64,000 nt of DNA from Psychrobacter pygoscelis. GTDB lineage: Bacteria > Pseudomonadota > Gammaproteobacteria > Pseudomonadales > Moraxellaceae. Of the stretch, positions 39,817 through 48,623 are shown piece after piece; position 1 is the stretch's first letter, and the number at the start of each line of letters is the position of its first letter. Both the position numbers and the translations under genes were made by a program. The notes beneath the pieces are model-generated. The model was not told where the DNA came from. It worked only from the letters and a program-made list of their open reading frames with translations, and did no database searches. The stretch lies in contig NZ_RQRU01000001.1 of NCBI RefSeq assembly GCF_004335015.1, forward strand, positions 62,001 to 126,000, read 5' to 3'.

Positions 39817-39897
39817 TCTGGTATGCGGCGGGCATGCCGACAGAGGCTGCGAAAAATTCATCCCAGTATCGCTGTATCATTGTTATCATGAACTTAC
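39817..39897 (+). repeat. 81-bp dispersed intergenic repeat, copy 1
   Basis: Between the MFS gene and coq7. It aligns without gaps to the reverse complement of 62076-62156, with about 66 of 81 bases identical by hand count. The best conserved core reads CCGACAGAG, then CTGCGAAAAATTCA, then CGCTGTATCATT. It has no ORF. It looks like a dispersed intergenic repeat or MITE-like element. Confidence 0.75.
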
Positions 39898-40036
39898 TCT
39901 AGATAATGTCATATCGTGATTCTGAATCAGAATGACTGCTTTTTATATAATAGTAAAGCAACCTCTTCGGCACCATTAATTTTGGGCTGTAACGTTATAT
40001 AATTTTTTATATCTGACTAATACCAAGGAGATGATC

Positions 40037-40681
40037 ATGGCACTGCGCGCTCTTACAAAAGTAGATAATATGCTGCTAAGCTTAGATCAAGCTCTGCGTG
40101 CTGTTGTTCCTCACTCGAACCCTTCCACTCGCCCGCTTCCGGTTAGAGATACAAGCCTTCCTGAGCTGACCATCACCGAGTCTCGACATGTCGCAGGACT
40201 CATGCGCATCAACCATACTGGAGAGGTCTGCGCCCAAGGCCTATATCATGGTCAGGCCTTTACAGCCAAAGATGAGCAGGTCAAAGCTGCGATGCATCAC
40301 TCAGCTCTTGAGGAGGTCGATCACTTGGTCTGGTGTGAGACCCGACTAGAAGAGCTGGGCAGCCATCCTAGTGTGTTTACACCATTGTGGTATGGACTCT
40401 CTTTTGGGTTAGGCGCTGTAGCAGGGGCAGTCTCCAACGAATTTAGCTTAGGCTTTGTCGCTGAGACTGAAGCTCAGGTAAGTGAGCATCTGCAAGATCA
40501 TATCAAGCAGCTGCCCCCACAAGATCTGCGTACACGGGATATTTTAGCGCAGATGGATGTCGAAGAGCTGCATCATCGTGAAATGGCATTGGACAATGGC
40601 GGTCATGCGCTGCCTAAGCCAATTAAGCATGGTATGCGCTGGATGGCCAATCGGATGAAAGACGTGGCCTACCATCTTTAA
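40037..40681 (+). CDS. coq7: 3-demethoxyubiquinol hydroxylase Coq7
   Basis: A 214-residue di-iron carboxylate enzyme that hydroxylates demethoxyubiquinone, the penultimate step of ubiquinone synthesis. Two iron-binding repeats are visible: NHTGEVCAQGLYHGQ with HHSALEEVDHLVWC, and ETEAQVSEHL with VEELHHREMA, giving the E, ExxH, E, ExxH ligand set. The frame includes an ATG at 40031 directly against the AAGGAG at 40025-40030; the ATG at 40037 has proper 6-nt spacing and is preferred. This oxygen-dependent type is present in Moraxellaceae and Pseudomonas, whereas E. coli uses UbiF. The gene is monocistronic on the plus strand. Upstream is copy 1 of the dispersed repeat. Confidence 0.95.
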   Translation: MALRALTKVDNMLLSLDQALRAVVPHSNPSTRPLPVRDTSLPELTITESRHVAGLMRINHTGEVCAQGLYHGQAFTAKDEQVKAAMHHSALEEVDHLVWCETRLEELGSHPSVFTPLWYGLSFGLGAVAGAVSNEFSLGFVAETEAQVSEHLQDHIKQLPPQDLRTRDILAQMDVEELHHREMALDNGGHALPKPIKHGMRWMANRMKDVAYHL

Positions 40682-41189
40682 GTATGACACCAAATTAGAA
40701 AGCTAAATTACAGATCTAAGTTAGAGCTGATAGAACGCGTAGTTAGAGGCTACATTGAGGCGTTCGCCTACTTACCTGCGTTTAACGTTTGATATGGTAA
40801 ATGTGATTTATTACAGATTGGTTTAATTTGCTTAGGCTATTTTAATAGGCAGCTTGGTGAATGCGAATCAAACCTTTTTCGCTATGCTTCTGACTTATTT
40901 TTTAACAATCCTACTACTGAGTGACTGGCTTACTATTTGCTAGGGTAATTAGCATTCATGCTTTGACTCAAGTGGCTCAATTATAGACCTGCCTCCATCT
41001 TAGGTAGCCCTAGAAAGCTTGGAGTATCTTAGAGTATGTAGAGACATGCTTTTGAGATGCGGGTAGAATATATCTAAGTTCAGGTATATAGCTGCCTCAC
41101 TATTTATCATCTTCGACTTTTGAGTTTTAGCAACACCTTTTATATATTTAGAGTTTTTATTGTAGACATTCACATAGGTAAAATAACGT
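40682..41189. other. Intergenic region between coq7 and the TPR-like gene
   Basis: About 510 bp without a credible ORF. The only structure I see is a short AGGCG/CGCCT palindrome at about 40756-40767, without a T-run. The promoter for the downstream gene is expected here. Confidence 0.4.
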
Positions 41190-42209
41190 ATGAAACGACC
41201 AATTCCTGCTTTTTCCTGCGCGCTGCTAGCCACTGCCTGCTTATCAGTTATGACCTCTGCGGCGCAAGCAGCTCCTCAGGCGGACTCTCAGCTAACTGTC
41301 CCTAGTGCTATTGACTCAAGTAGACGTATTATTCGTCCTGCTGGCGCAGCGGCTCAATCTACCAACACGGCTCAGCCTGAGCAGCAGCAAGATGTCCAAC
41401 GAATTGCTCAACAACCTGCCCCTAGTGCTTCAGTAGCCGCAGCATCTGCTGATCCAGAAACGACAGTACGCCGCTATCAGCCGCCTCAAGTCAATCCGTT
41501 AGCGGATACAGGCTTAGATTTAAGCCAAGGGCAGCTTGGTAATATCCCAGCGCCGACTACCTCAGTATCTGATATTAGCTTTGTAGAAACGGTGCTAATC
41601 CCGCAGACCACAGATAATAGAGGCAATCAGCTAGACGTTAGCCTACTGGATGATTTCATCAAAGACGTCTCTCCTAATGCTCGTCACTACCCACCAAACT
41701 TCCCTAACCGCTCTCAGCGCTATAATACTCGTGAAAAAATCAAAGTATTGAGTGAGTGGATTGAGCCTTATGCTAGCGCCCCAAATGCCTCTTATGAGGT
41801 ACTTCTTCGCGCTGCTAAGCTAAATGGTATGGGGCGTAACCTTGACCTAGGATCAGACTATGCAGTCCGTGCTAGTACTTATGTGGCCAATGCTATCACC
41901 CTGCAACCAAATAGCGGTGAAGCCAACTTCCTATATGGCATGATGTTGACTGAAGGTGGCGGCTTTAAAGAAGGTAAAAAATATCTTGATAGAGCAGTCG
42001 CTCAAGGCTATACCGAAGCGGAGCAAAGCCTTGCCCAATCTGACTTATTAAGTGATAACCGCAGCGGTGCATTAGAACGCTTACGCCAGCTTAAACTGCG
42101 CCTACCAAACGACCCAATCCTTGATCAACAAATCAAACTGGTCGAAGATGGTAAATTCTACATCTGGGACATCCCTGCCCCAGACATTAATGTGAAGCCA
42201 GTATCATAA
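41190..42209 (+). CDS. Secreted or periplasmic protein with TPR-like repeats, function unknown
   Basis: A 339-residue protein with a clear signal peptide (residues 1-27, ending AAQAAPQ). A Gln/Pro/Ala-rich low-complexity stretch (about 28-110) follows, then a helical domain with tetratricopeptide-like text: YVANAITLQPNSGEANFLYG, GFKEGKKYLDRAVAQGYTEA and SGALERLRQLKLRLPNDPIL. TPR-like folds usually mediate protein-protein contacts; here it would act in the periplasm or at the outer membrane. I do not recognise a named family. The start is the ATG at 41190 with AGGT about 10 nt upstream. An intrinsic terminator closes it at 42264-42293, so it is a single-gene unit. Confidence 0.7.
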   Translation: MKRPIPAFSCALLATACLSVMTSAAQAAPQADSQLTVPSAIDSSRRIIRPAGAAAQSTNTAQPEQQQDVQRIAQQPAPSASVAAASADPETTVRRYQPPQVNPLADTGLDLSQGQLGNIPAPTTSVSDISFVETVLIPQTTDNRGNQLDVSLLDDFIKDVSPNARHYPPNFPNRSQRYNTREKIKVLSEWIEPYASAPNASYEVLLRAAKLNGMGRNLDLGSDYAVRASTYVANAITLQPNSGEANFLYGMMLTEGGGFKEGKKYLDRAVAQGYTEAEQSLAQSDLLSDNRSGALERLRQLKLRLPNDPILDQQIKLVEDGKFYIWDIPAPDINVKPVS

Positions 42210-42263
42210 TGACATGACTGGTTGAGTATCATTAGCTATTAAAGTTATCAATAAATCCTAATC

Positions 42264-42293
42264 AAAGTCCTCCTAAATTAGGGGGGCTTTTTT
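42264..42293 (+). terminator. Intrinsic terminator after the TPR-like gene
   Basis: AAAGTCCTCCTAA pairs with the following TTAGGGGGGCTTT (with G-T pairs), then TTT. It lies 55 bp after the stop codon. Confidence 0.8.
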
Positions 42294-42339
42294 GATGGTG
42301 GCGCTTTGACATAGGCAGTAACAATCCCACTAAGCGCCA

Positions 42340-42369
42340 TTGACATTGGACCAACCTTAACTTTATTAG
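42340..42369 (+). promoter_or_regulatory. Probable sigma70 promoter of the large hydrolase gene
   Basis: A perfect -35 box TTGACA (42340-42345) is followed at 17-18 bp by TTATTA/TATTAG (42363-42369). It lies about 80 bp before the chosen start. The -10 box is imperfect. Confidence 0.5.
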
Positions 42370-42450
42370 TTAATTCAGTAAAATAAGCAGAGATTGATAA
42401 TTATTAATGGTATATTTTGTAGTTAACTCTTTATCCACTTGGGGCGCTTA

Positions 42451-45375
42451 ATGTCAGCTTTTTGCTCAAAAAACCTTGCGAAGTTGTCAAGGTACTCGCG
42501 TCAAGCCTGCTTCCACCTATTGCCACTCCGCTGTTCAACCTTATTATTTTCGGCTTTATCTCAGTCTTTTAGGTCTTGCTCAAGGTTGACACCGAGGCCC
42601 AACAATCTCATTTGGCAACGACGCAAACCCCTTATCGCTGCGTTAATGATAATGACCTTGAGTGCTTGTACCACTGTCCAAGTCAATAAGCAGAGCGCTG
42701 CTGACACGCTGGTCGCTCAACGTGGCAATGTCGTCACTAATGATGAATTGAGTACCGCTACCTCCTCAGCTTTATTATCTGCTGGTCTAAATGAAGAAGC
42801 CTGTATGCTTAGCTTTGCGCAGTGCCTGAATCAGCTCTCAGACAGTCTATTTGACGAGCAGCACCGTCAAGCGCTAGCCATATTTGCTGAGCTGCACTAC
42901 AGCAAAGCCCTACGGTTAAGTAATTCTGAAGCTTGTAGACATTCCCTTAAGCGGCCGCCTTTAGATCCATATTATGCCAATGCACCGTTACCTGCTAATG
43001 AAGCGATAAGACAAAGGCAGCTGACCCAGTCTTGTCTCAATCAGTACTATGCTGAACTTTTAGAGTCCGTCAAATATAGCTATGCTTATCTATTCTATGA
43101 TGTATTAGAGCATGATTTTGCCAAGTCCAATAATGCTACCGCTTCTCTGAGTCGCCGACTTCCAAGTGAGATGGATATCCAAACTCAAGATATCTATAAC
43201 GTCGCTAGCAATGACATTATCACCCAGCTCTATAAGTTTTCAGAGACCAATAAACCAATATTTAATGGTGTCATCGAAGTAGAGCATTTACCCATAGCAG
43301 CGAGTACAGCAAGCGGCGACCAAAACCCTTCGAGCGCGATGCACAACAAAACCGATCAAGTTGAGGCAATGCGCGTTCACGTTGGTGCAGATGTTGATAA
43401 ATATCGACTCAATGTTTATCTGCCTAACGAAGACAACTATCTAATGAATACTAGCAGTAAAAACCTTGCTATTACTGATCTGGTCTCTACTTATGAGCTA
43501 CGACTGTCAGGGCTGAACTCTATCAGCAAGCGCGATGGCTTCGGCATTAGTTTTGTCGCCTCATTAGATGATCGTTATACCACCTCTATTCGCCAGCTAT
43601 TAAGCGCCTCCTTGCCCACTGCGATAAGCAAAGCTGATCGCGTGGAAGATGATAGCGATCCAAGTAGCAGAATCTACCCAACCGGTCAGTTATTGCTGTC
43701 TGGGCTAATCCAGCCTAAGGGTGACACCATCTTAGAGGTACTGTCACAAAATAATTTAGACATTCACCTGTACAATCCATATCGAACAGAGCAGGTCAAC
43801 TTGCTTGGCGATGAGTATCCACTAGCGGCTAACTTCTCAGCCAGCTATGGTCTATGGCTTGCAGAAAATGAGCTAAGCGGTGTCGGCTACTTGAATTTAT
43901 TAGCGCCTCAATCTGCTCCTAGCCTACCTAGACTATTTATGCTGGAGCCTTACGACCCTGATAAACGAGTGATTATCATGCTTCATGGTTTAGCTTCTAG
44001 TCCAGCGACTTGGGTCAATCTAACCAACGATATCTTTAACGATGCAGCGCTAAGAGATAACTATCAAGTATGGCAGATTTTCTATCCCACCAATTTACCT
44101 ATTTTAGAGAATCGTTATCAGATTCAGCAGCTGCTTGAGAGCGCTTATCAGCAAACTGACCCCTCTGGCAGCCATCCTGCCAGTCATAATAGTGTCATTA
44201 TCAGCCATAGTATGGGGGCCGTTATTGCCAGAATGCTGGTATCAAATGATGACCTATCGAATCGCCTCGATACCTTGAATGCTAGTAGCACTATCAATAG
44301 CCGTAATGATAAAGACCCTTATAACATGTCAGCTCCTGAAGGCAATAGTGAACCAACCAACCAACAGTCTGCCCAAGCTATAAATAACACCATCAATGAT
44401 GCCAAGCAGATAAAGGCTGATCGTCAGCTAAGTGCGATGCTCAAATCTACCTATGGCAATGAAGCACTCTCTGAGCGATTTAAATTACAGCCACTAGATC
44501 AGGTCGATACAGTGGTGTTTTTGAGTGCGCCATTTCGTGGCACTGACTACGCCGATCGTTGGTTTACTAGAGCACTTCGGCGCATTATTCACTTACCTAT
44601 CGGCCTCGTTCAGACGGTGACCAGTAATTTGACAACTATTGCCACTCAAGGTGAGCTGGCACAAAACCCATTGGGTGCTCTGTATCTACAAAATGGCGCT
44701 AGTCAGCTTAGTGATCGCTCTTCTTTTATCCAGTTGACCAAAGATATCGATATCGTTCCTGATGTTACTTATCACTCCATCATTGCCAATGCGGACTCTG
44801 ATATTGCTGTAGGACTAGCGCAGCTTGAGTCTAGTATGACCAAGCTGGACTTAGCACCAGCTCAGGCCAATCAACCAAGTAAATCCAGTTTCAATGTCGA
44901 TAGGGTCAGCATTAGCGATACTAAGTCAAGGACGGTACAAGAAAATCTCTTAGAAGATACCACCACCATCTCTGACGATGAGTCAGTAGCTACTGGAAGT
45001 CTGGATAACTTAGAAAACTTAGAAAACTTAGAAAACTTAGAAAACTTAGAAAACTTAGAAAACTTAGAAAACTTAGAAAACTTAGAAAAATCGAAAAGTC
45101 TAGAGACTTTACAGGCGTCGAAGTCGTTGGCTGATGGCGAGGAGAATGCCTCTACCTCATCCGCTAACACCCCTCATATTGCCGCAGTAACGGTCGAAGA
45201 AGATCTAGGAGAGGCGCTTACTGATAAATTATCAGACGGTATCGTTCCGTACAAAAGCGCGCATCTTGAAGGCGCTGCTTCTGAAACCATAATCAGTGGG
45301 GGTCATAGTATCCAAGAGAATCCCCAGACTATTCTAACTCTGCGGCGAATCTTGCATCAGCAGCTTAAACAATAA
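42451..45375 (+). CDS. Putative lipoprotein alpha/beta hydrolase with an (NLE)9 minisatellite
   Basis: A 974-residue protein. A lipobox-like LSAC at residues 70-73 after a hydrophobic stretch (PLIAALMIMTLSAC) suggests an exported lipoprotein, so the true start may be later than the ATG at 42451 (for example TTG at 42586). The middle part is an alpha/beta hydrolase of PGAP1/lipase type: oxyanion-hole HGLASSPATWV (about 512) and the nucleophile elbow ISHSMGA with Ser 587. The late His is probably in GGHSIQ near residue 955. The frame carries a perfect 9 x NLE repeat (45007-45087) in a disordered linker. It may be a surface or periplasmic esterase; the substrate is unknown. It has its own promoter-like site upstream. 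The frame otherwise shows no break. Confidence 0.75.
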   Translation: MSAFCSKNLAKLSRYSRQACFHLLPLRCSTLLFSALSQSFRSCSRLTPRPNNLIWQRRKPLIAALMIMTLSACTTVQVNKQSAADTLVAQRGNVVTNDELSTATSSALLSAGLNEEACMLSFAQCLNQLSDSLFDEQHRQALAIFAELHYSKALRLSNSEACRHSLKRPPLDPYYANAPLPANEAIRQRQLTQSCLNQYYAELLESVKYSYAYLFYDVLEHDFAKSNNATASLSRRLPSEMDIQTQDIYNVASNDIITQLYKFSETNKPIFNGVIEVEHLPIAASTASGDQNPSSAMHNKTDQVEAMRVHVGADVDKYRLNVYLPNEDNYLMNTSSKNLAITDLVSTYELRLSGLNSISKRDGFGISFVASLDDRYTTSIRQLLSASLPTAISKADRVEDDSDPSSRIYPTGQLLLSGLIQPKGDTILEVLSQNNLDIHLYNPYRTEQVNLLGDEYPLAANFSASYGLWLAENELSGVGYLNLLAPQSAPSLPRLFMLEPYDPDKRVIIMLHGLASSPATWVNLTNDIFNDAALRDNYQVWQIFYPTNLPILENRYQIQQLLESAYQQTDPSGSHPASHNSVIISHSMGAVIARMLVSNDDLSNRLDTLNASSTINSRNDKDPYNMSAPEGNSEPTNQQSAQAINNTINDAKQIKADRQLSAMLKSTYGNEALSERFKLQPLDQVDTVVFLSAPFRGTDYADRWFTRALRRIIHLPIGLVQTVTSNLTTIATQGELAQNPLGALYLQNGASQLSDRSSFIQLTKDIDIVPDVTYHSIIANADSDIAVGLAQLESSMTKLDLAPAQANQPSKSSFNVDRVSISDTKSRTVQENLLEDTTTISDDESVATGSLDNLENLENLENLENLENLENLENLENLEKSKSLETLQASKSLADGEENASTSSANTPHIAAVTVEEDLGEALTDKLSDGIVPYKSAHLEGAASETIISGGHSIQENPQTILTLRRILHQQLKQ
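45007..45087 (+). repeat. In-frame minisatellite, nine perfect copies of a 9-bp unit
   Basis: The unit AACTTAGAA (Asn-Leu-Glu) is repeated nine times without a mismatch inside the hydrolase gene. A 9-bp unit keeps the frame whatever the copy number. Perfect identity suggests recent expansion by replication slippage. Confidence 0.95.
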
Positions 45376-45818
45376 CTGGCTTGAACGGTTATGGTTTAAT
45401 CGCCAGCTAATCGCTTTGAATTAACTACTCAGTCAATCTGTGATTGCAGTAACAAAATTAGCAGTGACAAGATTAACAGTGACAAGATTCAGTTAAGACT
45501 AATCGTTAAAAAAGCTAGGCACTAAAGAAGCGTAATCATGTAATAAATTTACGTAATAAGTGGTCTATTTGTACAAGTAAGTTATATAACCATTTTACTG
45601 CAAATTTGCTACAGAGTAACAAAGAGAGATTTACACAGTCTCAGACATACTATAGCTTCTAGCGATTGTGTTTCTAACCATTGCTAATATCATGTCAGTT
45701 TTAAATAGGTTTGCTATAGGTTGTATTTTAAGACGATGCTAGGTGAGATGACTATCAATGCCACCACTTAAGCGTATAATATAGCCTGTTGCCAGTCAGC
45801 TACCCAAAAGGTATATCT
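45376..45818. other. Intergenic region upstream of cydA
   Basis: About 440 bp. It holds the 15-bp tandem repeat at 45446-45490 and a TGTCAGTTTTAAATAGG...GCTATAGGTTGT stretch at 45693-45724 that resembles 63917-63944. A good TATAAT at 45775-45780 lies 38 nt before the cydA start, but the -35 region is poor. I see no clear FNR or ArcA site. Confidence 0.5.
45446..45490 (+). repeat. Three-copy 15-bp tandem repeat upstream of cydA
   Basis: GCAGTAACAAAATTA, GCAGTGACAAGATTA and ACAGTGACAAGATTC follow each other directly. Adjacent copies differ at two positions each. Confidence 0.8.
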
Positions 45819-47333
45819 ATGCTAGCCTTATTTTCACTTTATCAGCTAGATGCGGTGCTTTTAGCCCGTATTCAATTCGCATTTGTCGTCTCTTTTCACA
45901 TTGTCTTTCCCGCCTTTTCTATCGGCCTTGCCAGTTGGCTTACGGTACTTGAATTTCGTTGGCTTAAGACCGGCAAGCCTATCTACGCTGAAGTCTATAA
46001 ACATTGGATTAAGATTTTTGCAGTAGTCTTTGGTATGGGTGTCGTATCGGGCGTCGTGATGTCCTACCAATTCGGCACCAACTGGGCGGTATTTTCCGAT
46101 AGGGCCGGTAACGTACTAGGCCCCCTACTGGCCTATGAAGTCCTTACTGCTTTCTTCCTTGAAGCTTCATTTTTGGGCATTATGCTATTTGGTTGGGGCC
46201 GAGTCAGTAAGCGGATGCACTTTGCCGCGACCGCAATTGTCGCCATTGGTACATTAATCTCTGGCTTCTGGATTTTATCAGCCAATAGCTTTATGCAGAC
46301 GCCGCAAGGATTTTCTATCGGTGCTGATGGGCTACTCTATCCTGTAAATTGGCTTGAGATTATATTTAACCCCTCATTCCCCTATCGCTACGCGCATATG
46401 ATTACCGCCGCGTTCTTGACCACGGCGTTCGTGGTAGGTGGTATTGGTGCTTATTACTTGCAGTCCAAGCGTCATATTCCCCATCGTGAACATGGTAAGG
46501 TAATGCTAGGAATGGCCATGCTAATGGCAATATTCATCGCGCCGCTACAAGCCTTCATTGGTGATGAACATGGCTTGAACACCCTTGAGCATCAGCCTGC
46601 TAAAGTGGCTGCAATGGAGGGGATTTGGGAAGATGAACGTGGTGCTGCGCTTAGGCTATTTGCTATTCCGGATCAAGACAATCAAACGAACAAATATGAA
46701 GTGAAGATCCCTTATCTCTCAGGGCTTATTCTTACTCACTCCCTTGATGGAGAAGTGAAAGGTCTTAAAAACTGGGCACCTGAAGACCAGCCTCCTGTCA
46801 TTATTACCTTTTGGGCATTTCGCTTTATGGTAGGTATTGGCCTACTGATGATAGCTGTCGGTCTATTTAGTGCTTATAAATACTTCAAAAAAGAGCACTT
46901 TGATCGTACTAGTGTTTGGTTCCATAGGTCGTGGATGATGATGATGCCACTAGGCTTTATTGCCTTGTTAGCTGGCTGGTTCGTCACCGAAACCGGCCGC
47001 CAGCCTTATACAGTATATGGGGTGATTCGAACGGTAGATAGTGTCTCACCTCTCGCGGCTGAGCAAGTTGCCACTACCCTGCTTGGCTTTATTATTATGT
47101 ATACTCTAGTCTTCGGTGCAGGTACTTTCTATATTTTGAGACTAATCGGTCAAGGTCCTAAGCCTTTTGAAGACCCCTCTGACGATCATTTCTATGACCA
47201 TACCCTCACTGAGGGTCAGGGCCGTAAGCTCAGTGGTGATGACAAACCAGCAGAACATACTAAGACACCAGAGCATGGTAATGAAGATTTGGACAAGCCT
47301 GCAGATGATAAGCAAGACGGAGGAATGCGCTAA
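45819..47333 (+). CDS. cydA: Cytochrome bd-type ubiquinol oxidase subunit I
   Basis: A 504-residue inner-membrane subunit that oxidises ubiquinol and carries haems b558, b595 and d. The N-terminus RIQFAFVVSFHIVFPAFSIG contains the first haem ligand His (residue 27 here). GWFVTETGRQPYTVYG is the GRQP motif, and there are about nine transmembrane helices. The short periplasmic Q-loop region is of the CioA (cyanide-insensitive) type rather than the long E. coli type. The C-terminus is an extra charged tail of about 45 residues. The frame opens at a TTG at 45789; the ATG at 45819 with AAAGGT upstream gives the family start. The stop overlaps the cydB start by one base, so the two are translationally coupled. 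Confidence 0.94.
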   Translation: MLALFSLYQLDAVLLARIQFAFVVSFHIVFPAFSIGLASWLTVLEFRWLKTGKPIYAEVYKHWIKIFAVVFGMGVVSGVVMSYQFGTNWAVFSDRAGNVLGPLLAYEVLTAFFLEASFLGIMLFGWGRVSKRMHFAATAIVAIGTLISGFWILSANSFMQTPQGFSIGADGLLYPVNWLEIIFNPSFPYRYAHMITAAFLTTAFVVGGIGAYYLQSKRHIPHREHGKVMLGMAMLMAIFIAPLQAFIGDEHGLNTLEHQPAKVAAMEGIWEDERGAALRLFAIPDQDNQTNKYEVKIPYLSGLILTHSLDGEVKGLKNWAPEDQPPVIITFWAFRFMVGIGLLMIAVGLFSAYKYFKKEHFDRTSVWFHRSWMMMMPLGFIALLAGWFVTETGRQPYTVYGVIRTVDSVSPLAAEQVATTLLGFIIMYTLVFGAGTFYILRLIGQGPKPFEDPSDDHFYDHTLTEGQGRKLSGDDKPAEHTKTPEHGNEDLDKPADDKQDGGMR

Positions 47334-48349
47334 TGTTTAACTTCGGTGATGTACTGGATTTGCCACTGATTTGGGGCGGCCTTATTGCTCTAGCGGTATT
47401 TATTTATGTCTTACTCGACGGCTTTGATTTGGGCTGCGGCATCTTATTCCCATTTGCTGGGTCTGACAAAAACCGCAGTCGAATTATGAACTCTATTGCC
47501 CCATTTTGGGATGGCAATGAGACTTGGCTGGTACTGGGTGGTGGCGGGCTATTTGCTGCTTTCCCAGTAGCTTACGGGGTTATCATGACAGGGCTATACT
47601 TGCCTGTCATCTTAATGCTCTTTGGTCTTATTATGCGCGGCGTGGCTTTTGAGTTTCGCTTTAAGTCCAACGCTCGGCGTTTTATTTGGGACGCCTGTTT
47701 CTTTATTGGCTCAGTCGTTGCTACCTTTTGTCAAGGCATCATGCTCGGCGCGCTAGTACAAGGTATTGAGTCGAGTAATAGACTGTTTAGTGGTGGCCAA
47801 TATGACTGGCTATCCCCTTTTACGATTGTCTGCGGCTTCGCTTTGATTATAGGCTATGCCCTTTTAGGCTCTACTTGGCTTATTATCAAAACTGAACACA
47901 AACTTCAAATCTGGGCGCGAAAAATCTCAGAATGGTTGTTAGTTGCGCTCATAGTGGCTATGGCTGTCGTGACTGTATTTATGTATTTCTCATCTATTGA
48001 GGCCGTTGAGCACTGGTTCACCCTGCCTGACATGCTGTTTATGCTGCCCATGCCGCTCATCGTCGCAGCTTTATTCTATTTTATGCGTAAAGATCTGAAA
48101 ACTGATCGCGAATATCGACCATTTCTACTGACAGTCGCAATGTTCTTAATGGGCTATATTGGGGTTTGTATTGCCGTATTCCCTAATATTGTCCCCTATA
48201 GCATGACCATTTATGAGGCAGCAGCTGCCGATACCTCTCTGTCCTTTATGCTTATCGGCGCGGGAATTATGTTACCTATTATTCTCAGCTATACTGGTTA
48301 TGCCTATTACACCTTTAAGGGTAAAACTGATCATGAGCATATGTATTAA
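47333..48349 (+). CDS. cydB: Cytochrome bd-type ubiquinol oxidase subunit II
   Basis: A 338-residue polytopic membrane protein, the partner of CydA. The N-terminus has LIWGGLIALAVFIYVLLDGFDLGCGILFPF, and NETWLVLGGGGLFAAFPVAYG is the most conserved block of the family. Eight hydrophobic helices are visible. The start ATG overlaps the cydA stop codon (TAATG), with GGAGG-like text just upstream. A 38-codon CydX-like gene follows 50 bp downstream, completing a cydABX-type operon. The complex supports respiration at low oxygen tension and tolerance of inhibitors of haem-copper oxidases. Confidence 0.95.
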   Translation: MFNFGDVLDLPLIWGGLIALAVFIYVLLDGFDLGCGILFPFAGSDKNRSRIMNSIAPFWDGNETWLVLGGGGLFAAFPVAYGVIMTGLYLPVILMLFGLIMRGVAFEFRFKSNARRFIWDACFFIGSVVATFCQGIMLGALVQGIESSNRLFSGGQYDWLSPFTIVCGFALIIGYALLGSTWLIIKTEHKLQIWARKISEWLLVALIVAMAVVTVFMYFSSIEAVEHWFTLPDMLFMLPMPLIVAALFYFMRKDLKTDREYRPFLLTVAMFLMGYIGVCIAVFPNIVPYSMTIYEAAAADTSLSFMLIGAGIMLPIILSYTGYAYYTFKGKTDHEHMY

Positions 48350-48399
48350 TCTAGCCACTTATGCCTCTTGAACTGCCAAACTCAATACAGGGGATTACC

Positions 48400-48516
48400 G
48401 TGAAAAAACTCAGTAAAAAACAGTCTCAATGGGCATGGTTCATCGGTCTGTATTTAGCCGGGTTTTTAACTATATTTACCATTGCCCAACTTATAAAGTG
48501 GGCAATGGGGATTTGA
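48400..48516 (+). CDS. Small CydX/DUF2474-like cytochrome bd subunit
   Basis: A 38-residue protein starting at a GTG at 48400 with AGGGGA about 7 nt upstream. It has a short basic N-terminus (MKKLSKKQSQW) and one transmembrane helix, WFIGLYLAGFLTIFTIAQLI, ending WAMGI. Small proteins of this shape (CydX, CydZ, DUF2474) follow cydB in many proteobacteria and stabilise the oxidase. The sequence fits the DUF2474 pattern (W-x-W-F-I-G-L-Y-x-x-G) better than E. coli CydX. It is the last gene of the cyd operon and is followed by a hairpin at 48535-48576. Confidence 0.85.
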   Translation: MKKLSKKQSQWAWFIGLYLAGFLTIFTIAQLIKWAMGI

Positions 48517-48534
48517 CTGAACAAGTTAAAAATA

Positions 48535-48576
48535 AGGGGCTGTCCTAAATAATTTTACTTATCTAGGACAGCCCCT
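48535..48576. terminator. Strong inverted repeat ending the cyd and type I secretion operons
   Basis: Perfect 13-bp arms AGGGGCTGTCCTA (48535-48547) and TAGGACAGCCCCT (48564-48576) with a 16-nt loop, between convergent operons. Read on the minus strand, TTATTTTT follows, so it should stop the secretion operon; on the plus strand no T-run is present. The arm GGGGCTGTCC also resembles insertion-sequence ends. Confidence 0.75.
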
Positions 48577-48623
48577 CAAAGAATCACTGTTAAAGTTTCT
48601 TATTGCGATAGGTGAGGTCGTTG

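Noticed and set aside
44871-45170. Minus-strand 99-codon frame with repeated FSK
   Set aside because: It is the antisense reading of the (NLE)9 minisatellite in the hydrolase gene; no ribosome binding site or independent evidence.
48535-48576. GGGGCTGTCC arms considered as insertion-sequence terminal repeats
   Set aside because: The arms are only 42 bp end to end with no transposase between them; a terminator between two convergent operons explains them.
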